A DNA stretch of 64,000 nucleotides from an uncultured Erythrobacter sp. (GCA_947488755.1 CANLAD010000001.1:1254247-1318246); one strand, 5' to 3'. Positions 54,909-63,232 are shown, numbered from the stretch's first letter. Notes: a model not told the origin generated them from the sequence alone. A program made the numbers and translations.

Positions 54909-55332
54909 GAACCTGAATATTGGGTTTTCCCGTCACCCCGGACTTGGCTGCCCCGGCGCAGGCTGGGGATCCGGGGTCCAGCTTCTTCCGGGGTTTCGCG
55001 CAGAGAGCGCGGAGGTTCGCAGAGGCGCGGAGGGTTGTGCCGCGGGCACTCTCTCGAAGCGACCGCCAGCGTCGTGCAATTCGATGGGCGTTGAATTGCC
55101 GTTTGGCCGCTCGCGAGACTTCTCTGCGCCTCTCTTTCCTCCGCGCTCTCTGCGTGAAACCAAAAGCCTGATCCCGGCTCGGGGGCTGGGATGACGTTGG
55201 CGGATATTGGGATTTCTTCTTTACTTCGTCGCCCCGGACTTGATCCGGGGCAGGGCTTCTTTTTCACAGGCGCTGCACCGAAGTAAGCTTTGGCCCGGAT
55301 CGAGTCCGGGCCGACGGTGATGGTGGGTCGCG
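54909..55332. repeat. Intergenic cluster of inverted repeats, no gene
   Basis: 424 bp without a credible gene. It holds a pair of about 40-bp imperfect inverted arms (54994-55033 and 55121-55160, both variants of a CGCAGAGAGCGCGGAGG theme). Two hairpins follow: CCCCGGA-5 nt-TCCGGGG at 55232-55250 and GGCCCGGA-5 nt-TCCGGGCC at 55292-55312. GGACTTGATCCGGGG and GGGATGACG phrases are typical dispersed elements of alphaproteobacteria. It separates the UDG-like gene from the GIY-YIG gene. Confidence 0.8.
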
Positions 55333-55650
55333 CTAATCTTCACCCTCACCACCATACCATTCCGCCCACAAATCTCGCCAAGCCGGGTTGTCCTTCTCAA
55401 TCAGCGCGAATTTCCACTCCCGCGGCCAACGTTTCAGCCGCTTTTCTCGCACAATCGCGTCCTCGATGTCCTCATGCCGTTCGGCATAGACCAGCATCGT
55501 CTTACCGGTTTCGGCAACGTGTGCAGAACCTTCGCCGATCTTGTGCTGATAGATACGGCGAGCCAAATCGGCGGTGACGCCGACATACATCCCGCCGCGA
55601 TAGCGATCGGCCATGATGTAGGTCCAGCCGCCTCGCATTTCACCATCCAT
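55333..55650 (-). CDS. GIY-YIG nuclease-superfamily protein
   Basis: A 105-aa single-domain protein. GGWTYIMADRYRGGMYVGVT is the GIY...YIG strand pair, DLARRIYQHK supplies the catalytic Arg and KTMLVYAERHEDIEDAIVREKRLKRW provides the Glu helix. Small free-standing GIY-YIG genes of this type (UPF0213-like) are widely spread and of unknown role. The start at 55650 is chosen over 55686; upstream sequence is part of a repeat. It is embedded in repeats on both sides. Confidence 0.9.
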   Translation of the reverse strand: MDGEMRGGWTYIMADRYRGGMYVGVTADLARRIYQHKIGEGSAHVAETGKTMLVYAERHEDIEDAIVREKRLKRWPREWKFALIEKDNPAWRDLWAEWYGGEGED

Positions 55651-55946
55651 TGGGACGTGAAGAAAGTAAGCGGGAGCCCGGGTCAAGTCGGGGATGACGG
55701 GGGGTCAGCAGGAAGCACCCAACCTCGCTCCCCGCCGCGCCGTTTTCCTACACGCGTCCAGCGCACTAGCCCGACGGGGCTCTTTCCCATCGTCCGCCCC
55801 TCATCCCTCGCCAGTGCGCGATGCGTTCAGCGCGCAAACGTGTTGGATAAGTGTCAAGTAACCTTAATAGTCACTTTATTCACGTATCTCGGATACTTAC
55901 GCCCGAAAAACCCGCCTGACACCCTGTCAAATGTGTCAAGCAATTC
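55651..55946. other. Gap with repeat fragments and two-box element B
   Basis: 296 bp between the GIY-YIG and HAD genes. A fragment of the dispersed CCGGGTCAAGTCGGGGATGACG-like repeat occupies about 55678-55700. The two-box element B fills 55839-55939. No credible reading frame is present. Confidence 0.5.
55839..55939 (+). repeat. Two-box intergenic element, copy B
   Basis: The forward-strand counterpart of the 16933-17034 element. The 23-nt box is at 55839-55861 (GTGTTGGATAAGTGTCA) and the 25-nt box at 55915-55939 (CCTGACAC...ATGTGTCAA), spaced by 53 bp. Only C/T and G/A changes occur in box 1 and three changes in box 2; the intervening bases do not align. It lies 7 bp beyond the 3' end of the HAD gene and 189 bp upstream of the GIY-YIG start. 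Function unknown. Confidence 0.75.
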
Positions 55947-56792
55947 CTACTCCCCTTTCCCGAACCTTCGGATCGCAGCGCGGGAGGCGGCGCCTCTGGC
56001 GGCGTGGAGCAGGCATTCGAGCAGTTCGGAGCCTTCGCTGTAGTCCGGCGCGGCAAGGTTATCGACGCGTTCGTCGCTGGTCTGCTGGTCCGAGTGGTCG
56101 AACTTCGCGCTCTCGTCGATTGCGATCGCGATGCCGCCGCGATTGGCGACAAAGGCGAAGGCTTCAAGGTCCGACAGGCCATCGCCGACATAGATCAGCT
56201 GGTCGAAGGGCACGTGCATATCGTGCTCTGCGAAATCGGGATCGTCGACGCGCGGTTCGTTGGCATGGTCGAGGTCGAGGCCCTTGGCATAGGCTTCGAG
56301 ATAGCGGGCCTTTTCCGGGTGGCCGATGATCCGCTTCATACCGATGGCGCGGTCCTCGGCATCGAAGTGAAAGCCGCCCGCCCAGGTCTTGTCGAACAGA
56401 TCCTCGACGACCGTGCGCTCGATCATTTCAATGTAGCCGGACGAGAGCACGACCAGCTCCAGTTCGATCTCGGGCAGGACGTTGCGAGCCGCTTCCGAGA
56501 GGCGCGCGGGCAAATGCTCAACGCCTTCGAAGATGTCGATCCGATCGGCGGCGCGCCCGAAAAATTCGCGGGTCAGAGGTTCGTCACGATCCTTGCCGCA
56601 CTCGATCAGCGACATGCCGCGCTTCAGGATGCCGTCCCAATTATCGCCCATATTGGAATTGTAGCGCTCCTCCCAATTCTCGCGGTCCATCCCCCACGCC
56701 GCGCACATTGCGTCGATTGTGTCGCAGGCGAGCGTGCTGTCGAAATCGAAGATGAAGGCGACGCGCGGAATGTAGGGATGGGTTGCTGGCAT
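55947..56792 (-). CDS. HAD-superfamily phosphatase
   Basis: A 281-aa hydrolase. Motif I DFDSTLACDTIDAM has the nucleophile and acid Asp, motif II is VVLSSGYIEMIER, motif III lies near the RIIGHPEKARY segment and motif IV YVGDGLSDLEAF is complete. The set resembles phosphoserine-phosphatase-like HADs, but the substrate is uncertain. The ATG at 56792 is chosen; the frame to 56957 adds a low-quality leader. It stands 64 bp from the PNPOx-like gene, same strand. Confidence 0.9.
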   Translation of the reverse strand: MPATHPYIPRVAFIFDFDSTLACDTIDAMCAAWGMDRENWEERYNSNMGDNWDGILKRGMSLIECGKDRDEPLTREFFGRAADRIDIFEGVEHLPARLSEAARNVLPEIELELVVLSSGYIEMIERTVVEDLFDKTWAGGFHFDAEDRAIGMKRIIGHPEKARYLEAYAKGLDLDHANEPRVDDPDFAEHDMHVPFDQLIYVGDGLSDLEAFAFVANRGGIAIAIDESAKFDHSDQQTSDERVDNLAAPDYSEGSELLECLLHAARGAASRAAIRRFGKGE

Positions 56793-56856
56793 AAGTGGCT
56801 CCGATGGTTGGTCTTTTGTGGCCAACGGTCGAAGCCGCGCGGTTATCCCGGGCGCT

Positions 56857-57438
56857 TTACGGCGAGGCCCAGCGGCCTTTCCAATCGTCGTCCACGCGGT
56901 CGAAGCGGGCGCGCACATGCCCGGTATGCGCGAGATAGAGCCAGTCGAGCTGCTCAAGCCCTATCCGCAGGACGGCGAAGTTGGCGCGCGCAGGGGCGAG
57001 TTGCTCATCGCTCGGCTCGACCCCTTCCAACTTGCTCGGAAGGCCGGATGTGGGCGTATCGCTGGGCGTTCCGGGGCCATCGCCGAGATAGCAGCGCCGC
57101 GCGAAATTGGAGCCGTTCGCCCAGGCGCGCTCCGTCACTTCGTCTTCACGCAAGACGCAACCCTGCCCGCGGGCGCGGATCTGGATCTTGGCACTCTTGT
57201 CGTAAAACAACACCGCCATGCGCGGATCCGCCTCGATCGAAGCGACCTTGGGCGCGCGGGTGTCGGTGTGAAACCGCAGGGTCCACGCACTCGCATCGAA
57301 CTCGCGCAGAACCATGACACGCGCGTCAACATCGGCGGTAACGACCGTGGGCGTGTGCAAAGGTGAGCGCCGGTCCTTAGCCGCGCGCCCCAGGCGGGAG
57401 GTCAGGTCGCGGCGGACATCGTCGAGGGTTTCGAGCAT
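56857..57438 (-). CDS. Pyridoxamine 5'-phosphate oxidase-like FMN-binding protein
   Basis: A 193-aa split beta-barrel flavoprotein. ARVMVLREFDASAWTLRFHTDTRAPKVA, MAVLFYDKSAKIQIRARG and the C-terminal EQLDWLYLAHTGHVRARF match the PNPOx-like family. True PdxH residues are not clearly all present, so it is better named PNPOx-like than PdxH. It may be co-transcribed with the HAD gene downstream. Confidence 0.87.
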   Translation of the reverse strand: MLETLDDVRRDLTSRLGRAAKDRRSPLHTPTVVTADVDARVMVLREFDASAWTLRFHTDTRAPKVASIEADPRMAVLFYDKSAKIQIRARGQGCVLREDEVTERAWANGSNFARRCYLGDGPGTPSDTPTSGLPSKLEGVEPSDEQLAPARANFAVLRIGLEQLDWLYLAHTGHVRARFDRVDDDWKGRWASP

Positions 57439-57617
57439 CGTGCCGCTGTCGAAGAGTTACGCCAATCGGTCAAGTTGTTCATATTTTTTGCCCTTTAACA
57501 TGAATATTAGCCCACGAAAGGTGTTAAGCGCGCGGTCAGTGACGCAGCCCTAGACCCATTGTATCGAAACGTATCAACAATGCCGCGCGTGGTGGGACGG
57601 CCAATCCGGAGGCACTA

Positions 57618-58823
57618 ATGACCATTGCCCTTCAGCTGAAGGCTCCACCGATCGACGCCGAGCTCTTCGACAAAACCAATATCTTGCCCACATTACTCAA
57701 GGGCAGCGCGCTGTCCGCTCTCGTTCTTGCGATGTCGATTCTGGCCCCGCCGCAAGCTGCACAGGCTGCGACAAGCGCCGCCGAAGCGAGCGCGGAACAA
57801 CAGCCAAGACGCGGAGAGCGGCGTGCGGAGCGCAGGTCCGAACGCCGCTCCGAACGCCGGGCGCAGCGTCAGCGGGCGCGCGCCGATCGCGCTCGTTCGC
57901 AGGTTCGCAGCCGCAACCGCGCGCGGCGAGACGCTGAACCGAACGTCGAACGCGCGAGGCCCGCGCGGCGAGCTGAACGCCGGGGCGATCGCCGCGCCGA
58001 ACGTCGCACCGAGCGGCGTGTCGAGCGTCGCAGCGAAAGACGCGCCGACCGCGTCGACCGCAATAGCGAACGGCGCGCAAATCGGGTCGAGCGGCGCGGT
58101 GATCGCCGTGCCGACCGGCTTGATCGGCAGGGGCGCGATCGTGCTGCAAACCGGATTGATCGCCGGAGCGAGCGGCGTGCGGACCGGATCGAGCGTGACG
58201 GCGATCGCCAGGCGCGTCGCATCGAACGGCGCGGAGATCGCCGGGCTGAGCGTCGCGGAGACCGTCGAGTCGAGCGTCGCCAAGGCCGCCGAGCTGAGCG
58301 CCGGGCAGATCGTCGTGATCGGCGCGGTTGGGACCAGGCGGATATCCGCGCGGAACGTCGCTACAACCGAGCCAACCGCCAGGCCGAACGGCGCCGCGAT
58401 CGCAGGGCCGAACGCCGCTCGGATCGCCGTGCGGAACGGCGTGCCGAGCGTCGCTTTGACCGCAGAGCAGAACGCCGTGCGGAGCGCCGCTGGGATCGTC
58501 GCAACTTCCGACGCTGGAACCGGCAGGCGTGGCGCAACGATCGGCGCTTTGGCTGGCGCAATCACCGCCGGGCCAACCGCCATCTGTTCCGCCTCGGTCG
58601 CTACTACGCGCCCTTCCGAGCGCACCGCTATAACAGGTTCCGCGCGGGGTTCTTCCTCGACAGCTTGTTCTTCCAGCCGCGCTATTTCATCAACGATCCC
58701 TGGGCCTATCGCCTGCCGGATGTCTACGGACCCTATCGCTGGGTACGCTATTACGACGATGTCGTACTGGTCGACATCTACACCGGCGAAGTTGTCGACG
58801 TGATCCACGACTTCTTCTGGTAA
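57618..58823 (+). CDS. RcnB-like exported protein with a long Arg-repeat region
   Basis: A 401-aa protein with a probable secretion segment (LLKGSALSALVLAMSILAPPQ, about residues 27-47). From about 60 to 320 it consists of tandem Arg/Glu/Ala/Asp phrases (RAERRSERRADR-type, unit of about 4-8 residues) that amount to an extreme low-complexity basic region. The last 80 residues carry the RcnB domain (FINDPWAYRLPDVYGPYRWV, YYDDVVLVDIYTGEVVDVIHDFFW). RcnB takes part in Ni/Co homeostasis in the periplasm of E. coli; the repeat expansion is unusual. Confidence 0.78.
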   Translation: MTIALQLKAPPIDAELFDKTNILPTLLKGSALSALVLAMSILAPPQAAQAATSAAEASAEQQPRRGERRAERRSERRSERRAQRQRARADRARSQVRSRNRARRDAEPNVERARPARRAERRGDRRAERRTERRVERRSERRADRVDRNSERRANRVERRGDRRADRLDRQGRDRAANRIDRRSERRADRIERDGDRQARRIERRGDRRAERRGDRRVERRQGRRAERRADRRDRRGWDQADIRAERRYNRANRQAERRRDRRAERRSDRRAERRAERRFDRRAERRAERRWDRRNFRRWNRQAWRNDRRFGWRNHRRANRHLFRLGRYYAPFRAHRYNRFRAGFFLDSLFFQPRYFINDPWAYRLPDVYGPYRWVRYYDDVVLVDIYTGEVVDVIHDFFW

Positions 58824-58843
58824 GCACCGGTCGCTCAAACTGC

Positions 58844-58877
58844 GAAGCCCTCGTCGGACCCGTCCGGCGGGGGCTTC
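58844..58877 (+). terminator. Rho-independent terminator after the RcnB-like gene
   Basis: A 16-bp stem with only wobble interruptions (GAAGCCCTCGTCGGAC against GTCCGGCGGGGGCTTC), a 2-nt loop and the following GTCTT, located 20 bp after the stop. Strong candidate for intrinsic termination. Confidence 0.8.
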
Positions 58878-58928
58878 GTCTTACCCGTCACCCTTGCACC
58901 GGGCGCATCGCTTGGTAAGCAAACGGGC

Positions 58929-59609
58929 ATGTCGAGCCCCGCACCAGAGCCGCAAGCCGTGCCCGATCAGGATGCCCTGCGCCGGGTCGGGAAGGCTGTG
59001 CGCGAACGGCTCGCGGCCGATCCGGGCATCTACACCATCCCCACCGACAAGGCCGAGCTGTTCGCTGTGGGCGATTTCCTGACGCTGGCCGAATGCGAGC
59101 GGCTGTGTCTGATGATCGACCATGTCGCGCGGCCGTCATCGCTTCACGAAATCGGCTATGACGCTGGCTTTCGCACCTCCTACTCCGGTGATCTCGACCC
59201 GCATGACAGCTTCGTGCGCGGGATCGGGCGGCGGATCGATGATCTGCTGGGCATGGACCCGATTGTCGGCGAAGCCATTCAGGGACAGCGCTACCTCCCC
59301 GGCCAGCAATTCAAGCCGCACAATGACTGGTTCTACACCTCCGAGAAATACTGGCAGCTGGAGCGCAAACGCGGCGGTCAGCGTAGCTGGACGGCGATGG
59401 CATTCCTCAACGAAGTCGAACAGGGCGGCGAGACGCACTTCACCGAAATCGGCATCAAGATCACGCCCAAGCCCGGCGTCCTGCTGGTGTGGAATAACGC
59501 CCTACCCGACGGTCGCCCGAACGAGGACACGATGCACGCCGGAACGCCGGTGGTCGAAGGCGCGAAATACATCATCACGAAGTGGTATCGCACGCGCAAG
59601 TGGAAGTAG
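58929..59609 (+). CDS. Prolyl-4-hydroxylase-like 2-oxoglutarate/Fe(II) dioxygenase
   Basis: A 226-aa enzyme with a C-terminal double-stranded beta-helix. Fe ligands appear as HND in QFKPHNDWFY and the distal His in MHAGTPVVEG; the 2-oxoglutarate Lys is in KYIITKWYR. GYDAGFRTSYSGDLDP and GQRYLPGQ segments match the P4Hc family. The N-terminal 50 residues are helical. Substrate unknown (prolyl hydroxylation of a protein is possible). Preceded by the terminator of the RcnB gene. Confidence 0.92.
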   Translation: MSSPAPEPQAVPDQDALRRVGKAVRERLAADPGIYTIPTDKAELFAVGDFLTLAECERLCLMIDHVARPSSLHEIGYDAGFRTSYSGDLDPHDSFVRGIGRRIDDLLGMDPIVGEAIQGQRYLPGQQFKPHNDWFYTSEKYWQLERKRGGQRSWTAMAFLNEVEQGGETHFTEIGIKITPKPGVLLVWNNALPDGRPNEDTMHAGTPVVEGAKYIITKWYRTRKWK

Positions 59610-59642
59610 GAAAGCGGGTTGGGTGTGCGCACTTCTGCAAAT

Positions 59643-59721
59643 CGTCATTGCGAGGAGCCGCAGGCGACGCGGCAATCCAGCTCGGCCGGAACTGGATTGC
59701 TTCGCTACGCTCGCAATGACG
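59643..59721. repeat. Dispersed palindromic intergenic repeat
   Basis: A 79-bp near-palindrome. Outer arms CGTCATTGCGAG / CTCGCAATGACG (59643-59654, 59710-59721) and inner arms GCAATCCAG / CTGGATTGC (59672-59680, 59692-59700). This motif is a common dispersed intergenic repeat of many alphaproteobacteria and other bacteria. It sits between the convergent P4H and lysS genes and may act as a terminator or RNA-stabilising element. Confidence 0.88.
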
Positions 59722-59728
59722 GGGTCTG

Positions 59729-61339
59729 CTAACCCCGCGCCAGCGCCTCGCCGATCAGCTTGCGCGTCGGCTCCACGCCATACAGCTTTATGAAGCTCCC
59801 CATCCGCGGCCCCTGCTCGCTCCCAAGCAGCGTCTCATAGAGCGCGCGAAACCAGTCGCGTAAGGACTCGAAACCAAATTCCTCACGCTTGCCGATTTCG
59901 TAGACCAGCGTCTGTAACGCCTCCGCATCCGCGTCTTCGGGCGCCGCGGCAAGCTGCGCGTCGAGCTCGGTCAGCGCCAGCACTTCGCCATCCTCGGGTG
60001 CGCGCTTTTGCAACGTTGGCGCGACGAAATCGCGGTTGTAGTTCACCGCGCCTTCGATCAGCCGCATCAGGTCGGGGTTGGTGACCGGCGATCCGGTATA
60101 GCTCGCCACGTATTCGGCGAGATTTTCCGGCGTCGCCTCCAGCCCCAGCACGCTGACGAGATTGAGCAGCAGACTGTAGGGCACTTTCAACCTGTCGCCC
60201 GCTCCCGGCGCATCCACCCCCGCGTTCGTTTGGTTCGCGCGGGCGAGATGCCACACCGGATTGCCGAGCTGCTTGTCGAGCGGTTGCTCGGCCAGCCGCT
60301 CGCGGAACTGCCAGTAATCGTCGATCGCCTTGGGGATCACCCCGGCGTGCAATTGCTTGGCGCTCTTGGGATTGGCGAAGATGTAGTAGCCAAGGCTCTC
60401 CTCGCTGCCATAGGTCAGCCATTCCTCGATCGCGAGCCCATTGCCTTTCGACTTGCTGATCTTCTCGCCCTTGGCATCGAGGAACAGCTCGTAGATCAGC
60501 CCCTCGGGCTTGTTGCCGCCCAGCACCCGCGCGATCTTTCCGGACTGCACGCCGCTATCGGTCAGATCCTTGCCGTACATTTCGTAATCGACGCCCAGCG
60601 CGACCCAGCGCATCGCCCAGTCGACCTTCCACTGGCACTTGGACATGCCGCCCAGAGCGCTCTGTTCCACCGTCGTGCCATCCTCGTCGACGAAGGTGAT
60701 CGTGCCCGCTTCGGGATCGGTGACCATGATCGGAACCTGCAGGACGCGGCCGGTCGCCGGGCTGATCGGCATCACCGGCGAGTAGGTCTTGCGCCGTTCC
60801 TCACCCAAAGTCGGCAGCATGATATCCATGATCGCATCGAAGTTGGTGAGCACGCCGCGCAGCGCATCGTCGAACGCCCCACTGGTGTAGCGTTCAGTCG
60901 AACTGACGAACTCGTAGTCGAAACCAAAGCGGTCGAGAAACGCACGCAGCGCTGCATTATTGTGGGCAGCGAAGCTATCGTAATCGGTGCCGAACGGGTT
61001 GGGGATGCGGCTCAATGGCTTGCCCATGTGTTCGGCCAGCATCTCAGCATTCGGCACGTTGTCGGGCACCTTGCGCAGGCCATCCATATCGTCGGAGAAG
61101 GCGACCAGCCGGGTCGGCTCGCCGGTCAGCGCTTCGTAGGCGCGGCGGACCAGTGTGGTGCGCAGCACTTCCTGAAAGGTGCCGATATGCGGCAGACCCG
61201 ATGGGCCATAACCGGTTTCGAACAGAACCGGTTCGCCGCCCGGTTTGCCATTGCGCAGCCGTTTGGCCAGTCGCTGCGCCTCCTGGAACGGCCAGGCCTT
61301 GGAATTGCGAGCGGCTTCGATAAGGGGGGTGTCGGTCAT
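59729..61339 (-). CDS. lysS: Lysyl-tRNA synthetase, class I
   Basis: A 536-aa enzyme with a Rossmann catalytic core. HIGH-equivalent GPSGLPHIGTF near residue 48 and KMSKS-equivalent KISKSKGNG near residue 296 identify the class I (archaeal-type) LysRS rather than the class II enzyme of most bacteria. The start at 61339 (MTDTPLIEAARNSK) is chosen over the frame start at 61411. Its C-terminal helix bundle ends IKLYGVEPTRKLIGEALARG. Class I LysRS is known in many alphaproteobacteria, so this is a lineage trait rather than an anomaly. Confidence 0.96.
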   Translation of the reverse strand: MTDTPLIEAARNSKAWPFQEAQRLAKRLRNGKPGGEPVLFETGYGPSGLPHIGTFQEVLRTTLVRRAYEALTGEPTRLVAFSDDMDGLRKVPDNVPNAEMLAEHMGKPLSRIPNPFGTDYDSFAAHNNAALRAFLDRFGFDYEFVSSTERYTSGAFDDALRGVLTNFDAIMDIMLPTLGEERRKTYSPVMPISPATGRVLQVPIMVTDPEAGTITFVDEDGTTVEQSALGGMSKCQWKVDWAMRWVALGVDYEMYGKDLTDSGVQSGKIARVLGGNKPEGLIYELFLDAKGEKISKSKGNGLAIEEWLTYGSEESLGYYIFANPKSAKQLHAGVIPKAIDDYWQFRERLAEQPLDKQLGNPVWHLARANQTNAGVDAPGAGDRLKVPYSLLLNLVSVLGLEATPENLAEYVASYTGSPVTNPDLMRLIEGAVNYNRDFVAPTLQKRAPEDGEVLALTELDAQLAAAPEDADAEALQTLVYEIGKREEFGFESLRDWFRALYETLLGSEQGPRMGSFIKLYGVEPTRKLIGEALARG

Positions 61340-61688
61340 CGGTCGGTCTTTATTGGCCAGCGGCGATGTTGCAAGCGCGAAGGCCGCCTGAGCTCCCGGT
61401 GAGACACACAAGCCGGTGTTTTCCGAAATAGCAGCAAGGTACCCAAGGCGAGCTTACCAGCGGGTTTGCGGGCGATTGCGCGCATCATATGTGTGACCTT
61501 CCAAATCCGCTTGAACATAGTCCCGGACCGAAAGGGGGTAAATGTCGACGGATAAGGCAGAGAATTGTGCATCATCAACGCCATTTAGCCCCGCGCACCC
61601 ATGTAGGACAGCGCCGCAACAGGGCATGGCGTGCGGAGCCTTATGCTGTTCCATTTGCGGCGCTGTCGCTATAGAGCGCCCAAACTTT

Positions 61689-62057
61689 ATGCATTCTTCG
61701 CGTCGCCCTTTCCTGCTGTTCGCAATGCTGCTGGCCATTGGCCTGCGCACGGTGTTCGGCGCGCCTTGCTGCATGGAGGTTGGGCTCGCGCCTGAAGCTG
61801 CGCCGATGGTGGCGCATGGCGAGCATGACGCGCACGATGCTGACAGCGGTACCGCCGGCCCGCACGGCGGTCACGGCGATGATCCCAGCGCAAATCCGTG
61901 CTGTTCGGCATGTGGCCCGACCCTCCCGTCCGAACCGACGACCTTCGCGAACCGAACCGCGCCGCGCACGCTTCCCGCTCCCGCACCGATCCGCGCGCTC
62001 GCAACGCGCCCGCCTTTTCCCGCCTACGAAGCGACCGGACCGCCGCTCCGGGTCTGA
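61689..62057 (+). CDS. Small exported Cys/His-rich protein (DUF2946-like, copper-linked)
   Basis: A 122-aa protein. It has an N-terminal hydrophobic segment (FLLFAMLLAIGLRTVFG) followed by APCCMEVG, a His/Asp-rich stretch (MVAHGEHDAHDADSG, HGGHGDD) and NPCCSACGPT. The pattern of Cys pairs and a His-rich loop suggests metal binding, as in DUF2946-type copper proteins. The ATG at 61689 gives this form; an upstream start at 61542 would add a 49-aa leader. It is 31 bp before the outer-membrane gene and likely co-transcribed. Confidence 0.65.
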   Translation: MHSSRRPFLLFAMLLAIGLRTVFGAPCCMEVGLAPEAAPMVAHGEHDAHDADSGTAGPHGGHGDDPSANPCCSACGPTLPSEPTTFANRTAPRTLPAPAPIRALATRPPFPAYEATGPPLRV

Positions 62058-62088
62058 ATTCTCGCACATTCAGATCTCAGGAGTTTTT

Positions 62089-63171
62089 ATGAAATCGTTA
62101 TTGAAGGCGGGCCTGTCGCTCGCCGCCACCGGCTGCGCATGCGCGGCCCCCTTCGCCATCAGCCCCGCTCTCGCGGATGAAGGGCACATCGACGCGCTCG
62201 ACCATGCGCCCATCGGCGTGATGGGCGATCACCGCCACTCTCAGGGCGAATGGATGGTCAGCTATCGCCTGATGCACATGGACATGGGCGGAGTGCAGAT
62301 CGGCGCCGACAGCGTGACGGCGGAACAGGTCGTTACCGAGGTGCCAAACCGCTTCGCCGGCAATCCCGGCCAGCCGCCGACCCTGCGCATCGTGCCGACC
62401 TCCATGCGGATGGACATGCACATGGCGGGGCTGATGTATGGCCTCACCGATCAGGTCACGCTGATGGTCATGGCCAATTACGTGACGAAGGAGATGGATC
62501 ACATCACATTCGCGGGCGGCATGGGGACTGACCGGTTAGGCACGTTCCGCACCAGTCCGGCGGGCTTTGGCGACACGAAAGTCACCGCGCTCATCGGCCT
62601 GACCGACAACGTCCACATCAATGCCGGAGTCTCGGTCCCGACCGGCTCGATCACCGAGACCGACGACATCCTGACCCCGATGGGCGGCAATCCGACGGTG
62701 CGCCTGCCCTACCCGATGCAGTTGGGATCGGGCACGTTCGACTTGGAACCGGGCATCACCTGGCGCGGGCAGAACGATGACTTTGGCTGGGGTGCGCAGG
62801 TGATGGGCACGATCCGGCTGGGAGAGAATGACGAGGGCTATTCCTATGGCGACCGCGCGATGGCGACCGCCTGGCTGGCCAAGTCGATCACCCCGGCAAT
62901 TGCGCTTTCCGGGCGGCTTCAGGCTGAAACGCTCGGACAGGTTGACGGCATCGATCCGCAGATCGTCGGGCCGGTGCAGACTGCCAATCCGGACTTTCAG
63001 GGCGGGGAAAGCGTCACCGGGCTTCTCGGCGTGAACTTCGCCGCGACCGATGGGCCGCTGCGTGGTTGGCGCCTGGGGATCGAGGGCGGAATTCCGATCG
63101 TGCAGGACTTGAACGGCCCGCAAATGCCGGTCGATTACACGCTCACCGTCGGGATACAGAAGAGCTTCTGA
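62089..63171 (+). CDS. Met-rich outer-membrane beta-barrel protein (putative copper-linked transporter)
   Basis: A 360-aa protein with a signal peptide (MKSLLKAGLSLAATGCACAA). The mature part has barrel-type alternating strands (TKVTALIGLTDNVHINAGV, LGSGTFDLEPGITWRG, YTLTVGIQKSF at the C-terminus) and two Met/His clusters, RLMHMDMGGVQ and SMRMDMHMAGLMYG. It resembles the MetA/phenol-degradation type OM proteins. The ATG at 62089 follows CAGGAGTTTTT. With its Cys/His-rich neighbour it may belong to a copper-handling pair (inference). Confidence 0.82.
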   Translation: MKSLLKAGLSLAATGCACAAPFAISPALADEGHIDALDHAPIGVMGDHRHSQGEWMVSYRLMHMDMGGVQIGADSVTAEQVVTEVPNRFAGNPGQPPTLRIVPTSMRMDMHMAGLMYGLTDQVTLMVMANYVTKEMDHITFAGGMGTDRLGTFRTSPAGFGDTKVTALIGLTDNVHINAGVSVPTGSITETDDILTPMGGNPTVRLPYPMQLGSGTFDLEPGITWRGQNDDFGWGAQVMGTIRLGENDEGYSYGDRAMATAWLAKSITPAIALSGRLQAETLGQVDGIDPQIVGPVQTANPDFQGGESVTGLLGVNFAATDGPLRGWRLGIEGGIPIVQDLNGPQMPVDYTLTVGIQKSF

Positions 63172-63192
63172 GCGTGCTCTAAGGGGGTGCGA

Positions 63193-63232
63193 GGGAGGCG
63201 GTGCGGGTCCGAGACCGCGCCGCCTTCCCTTT
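63193..63232 (+). terminator. Candidate terminator after the outer-membrane gene
   Basis: A GC-rich stem of about 12 bp with two wobble pairs (GAGGCGGTGCGG against CCGCGCCGCCTT), an 8-nt loop and then TTCCCTTTG. It starts about 20 bp after the stop codon. A plausible intrinsic terminator with a weak T-tract. Confidence 0.6.

Noticed and set aside
54934..55312. Possible CRISPR array or small ORFs in the repeat-rich gap
   Set aside because: The repeats are inverted and irregular, not direct with uniform spacers; short frames run through hairpins.
57693..58838. 381-codon reverse open frame over the Arg-repeat gene
   Set aside because: The frame is a product of repeated CGN/GAN codons; the forward frame has a real RcnB domain and terminator.
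60008..61402. 464-codon forward open frame
   Set aside because: Antisense to class I lysS; the codon pattern follows the true gene in reverse.
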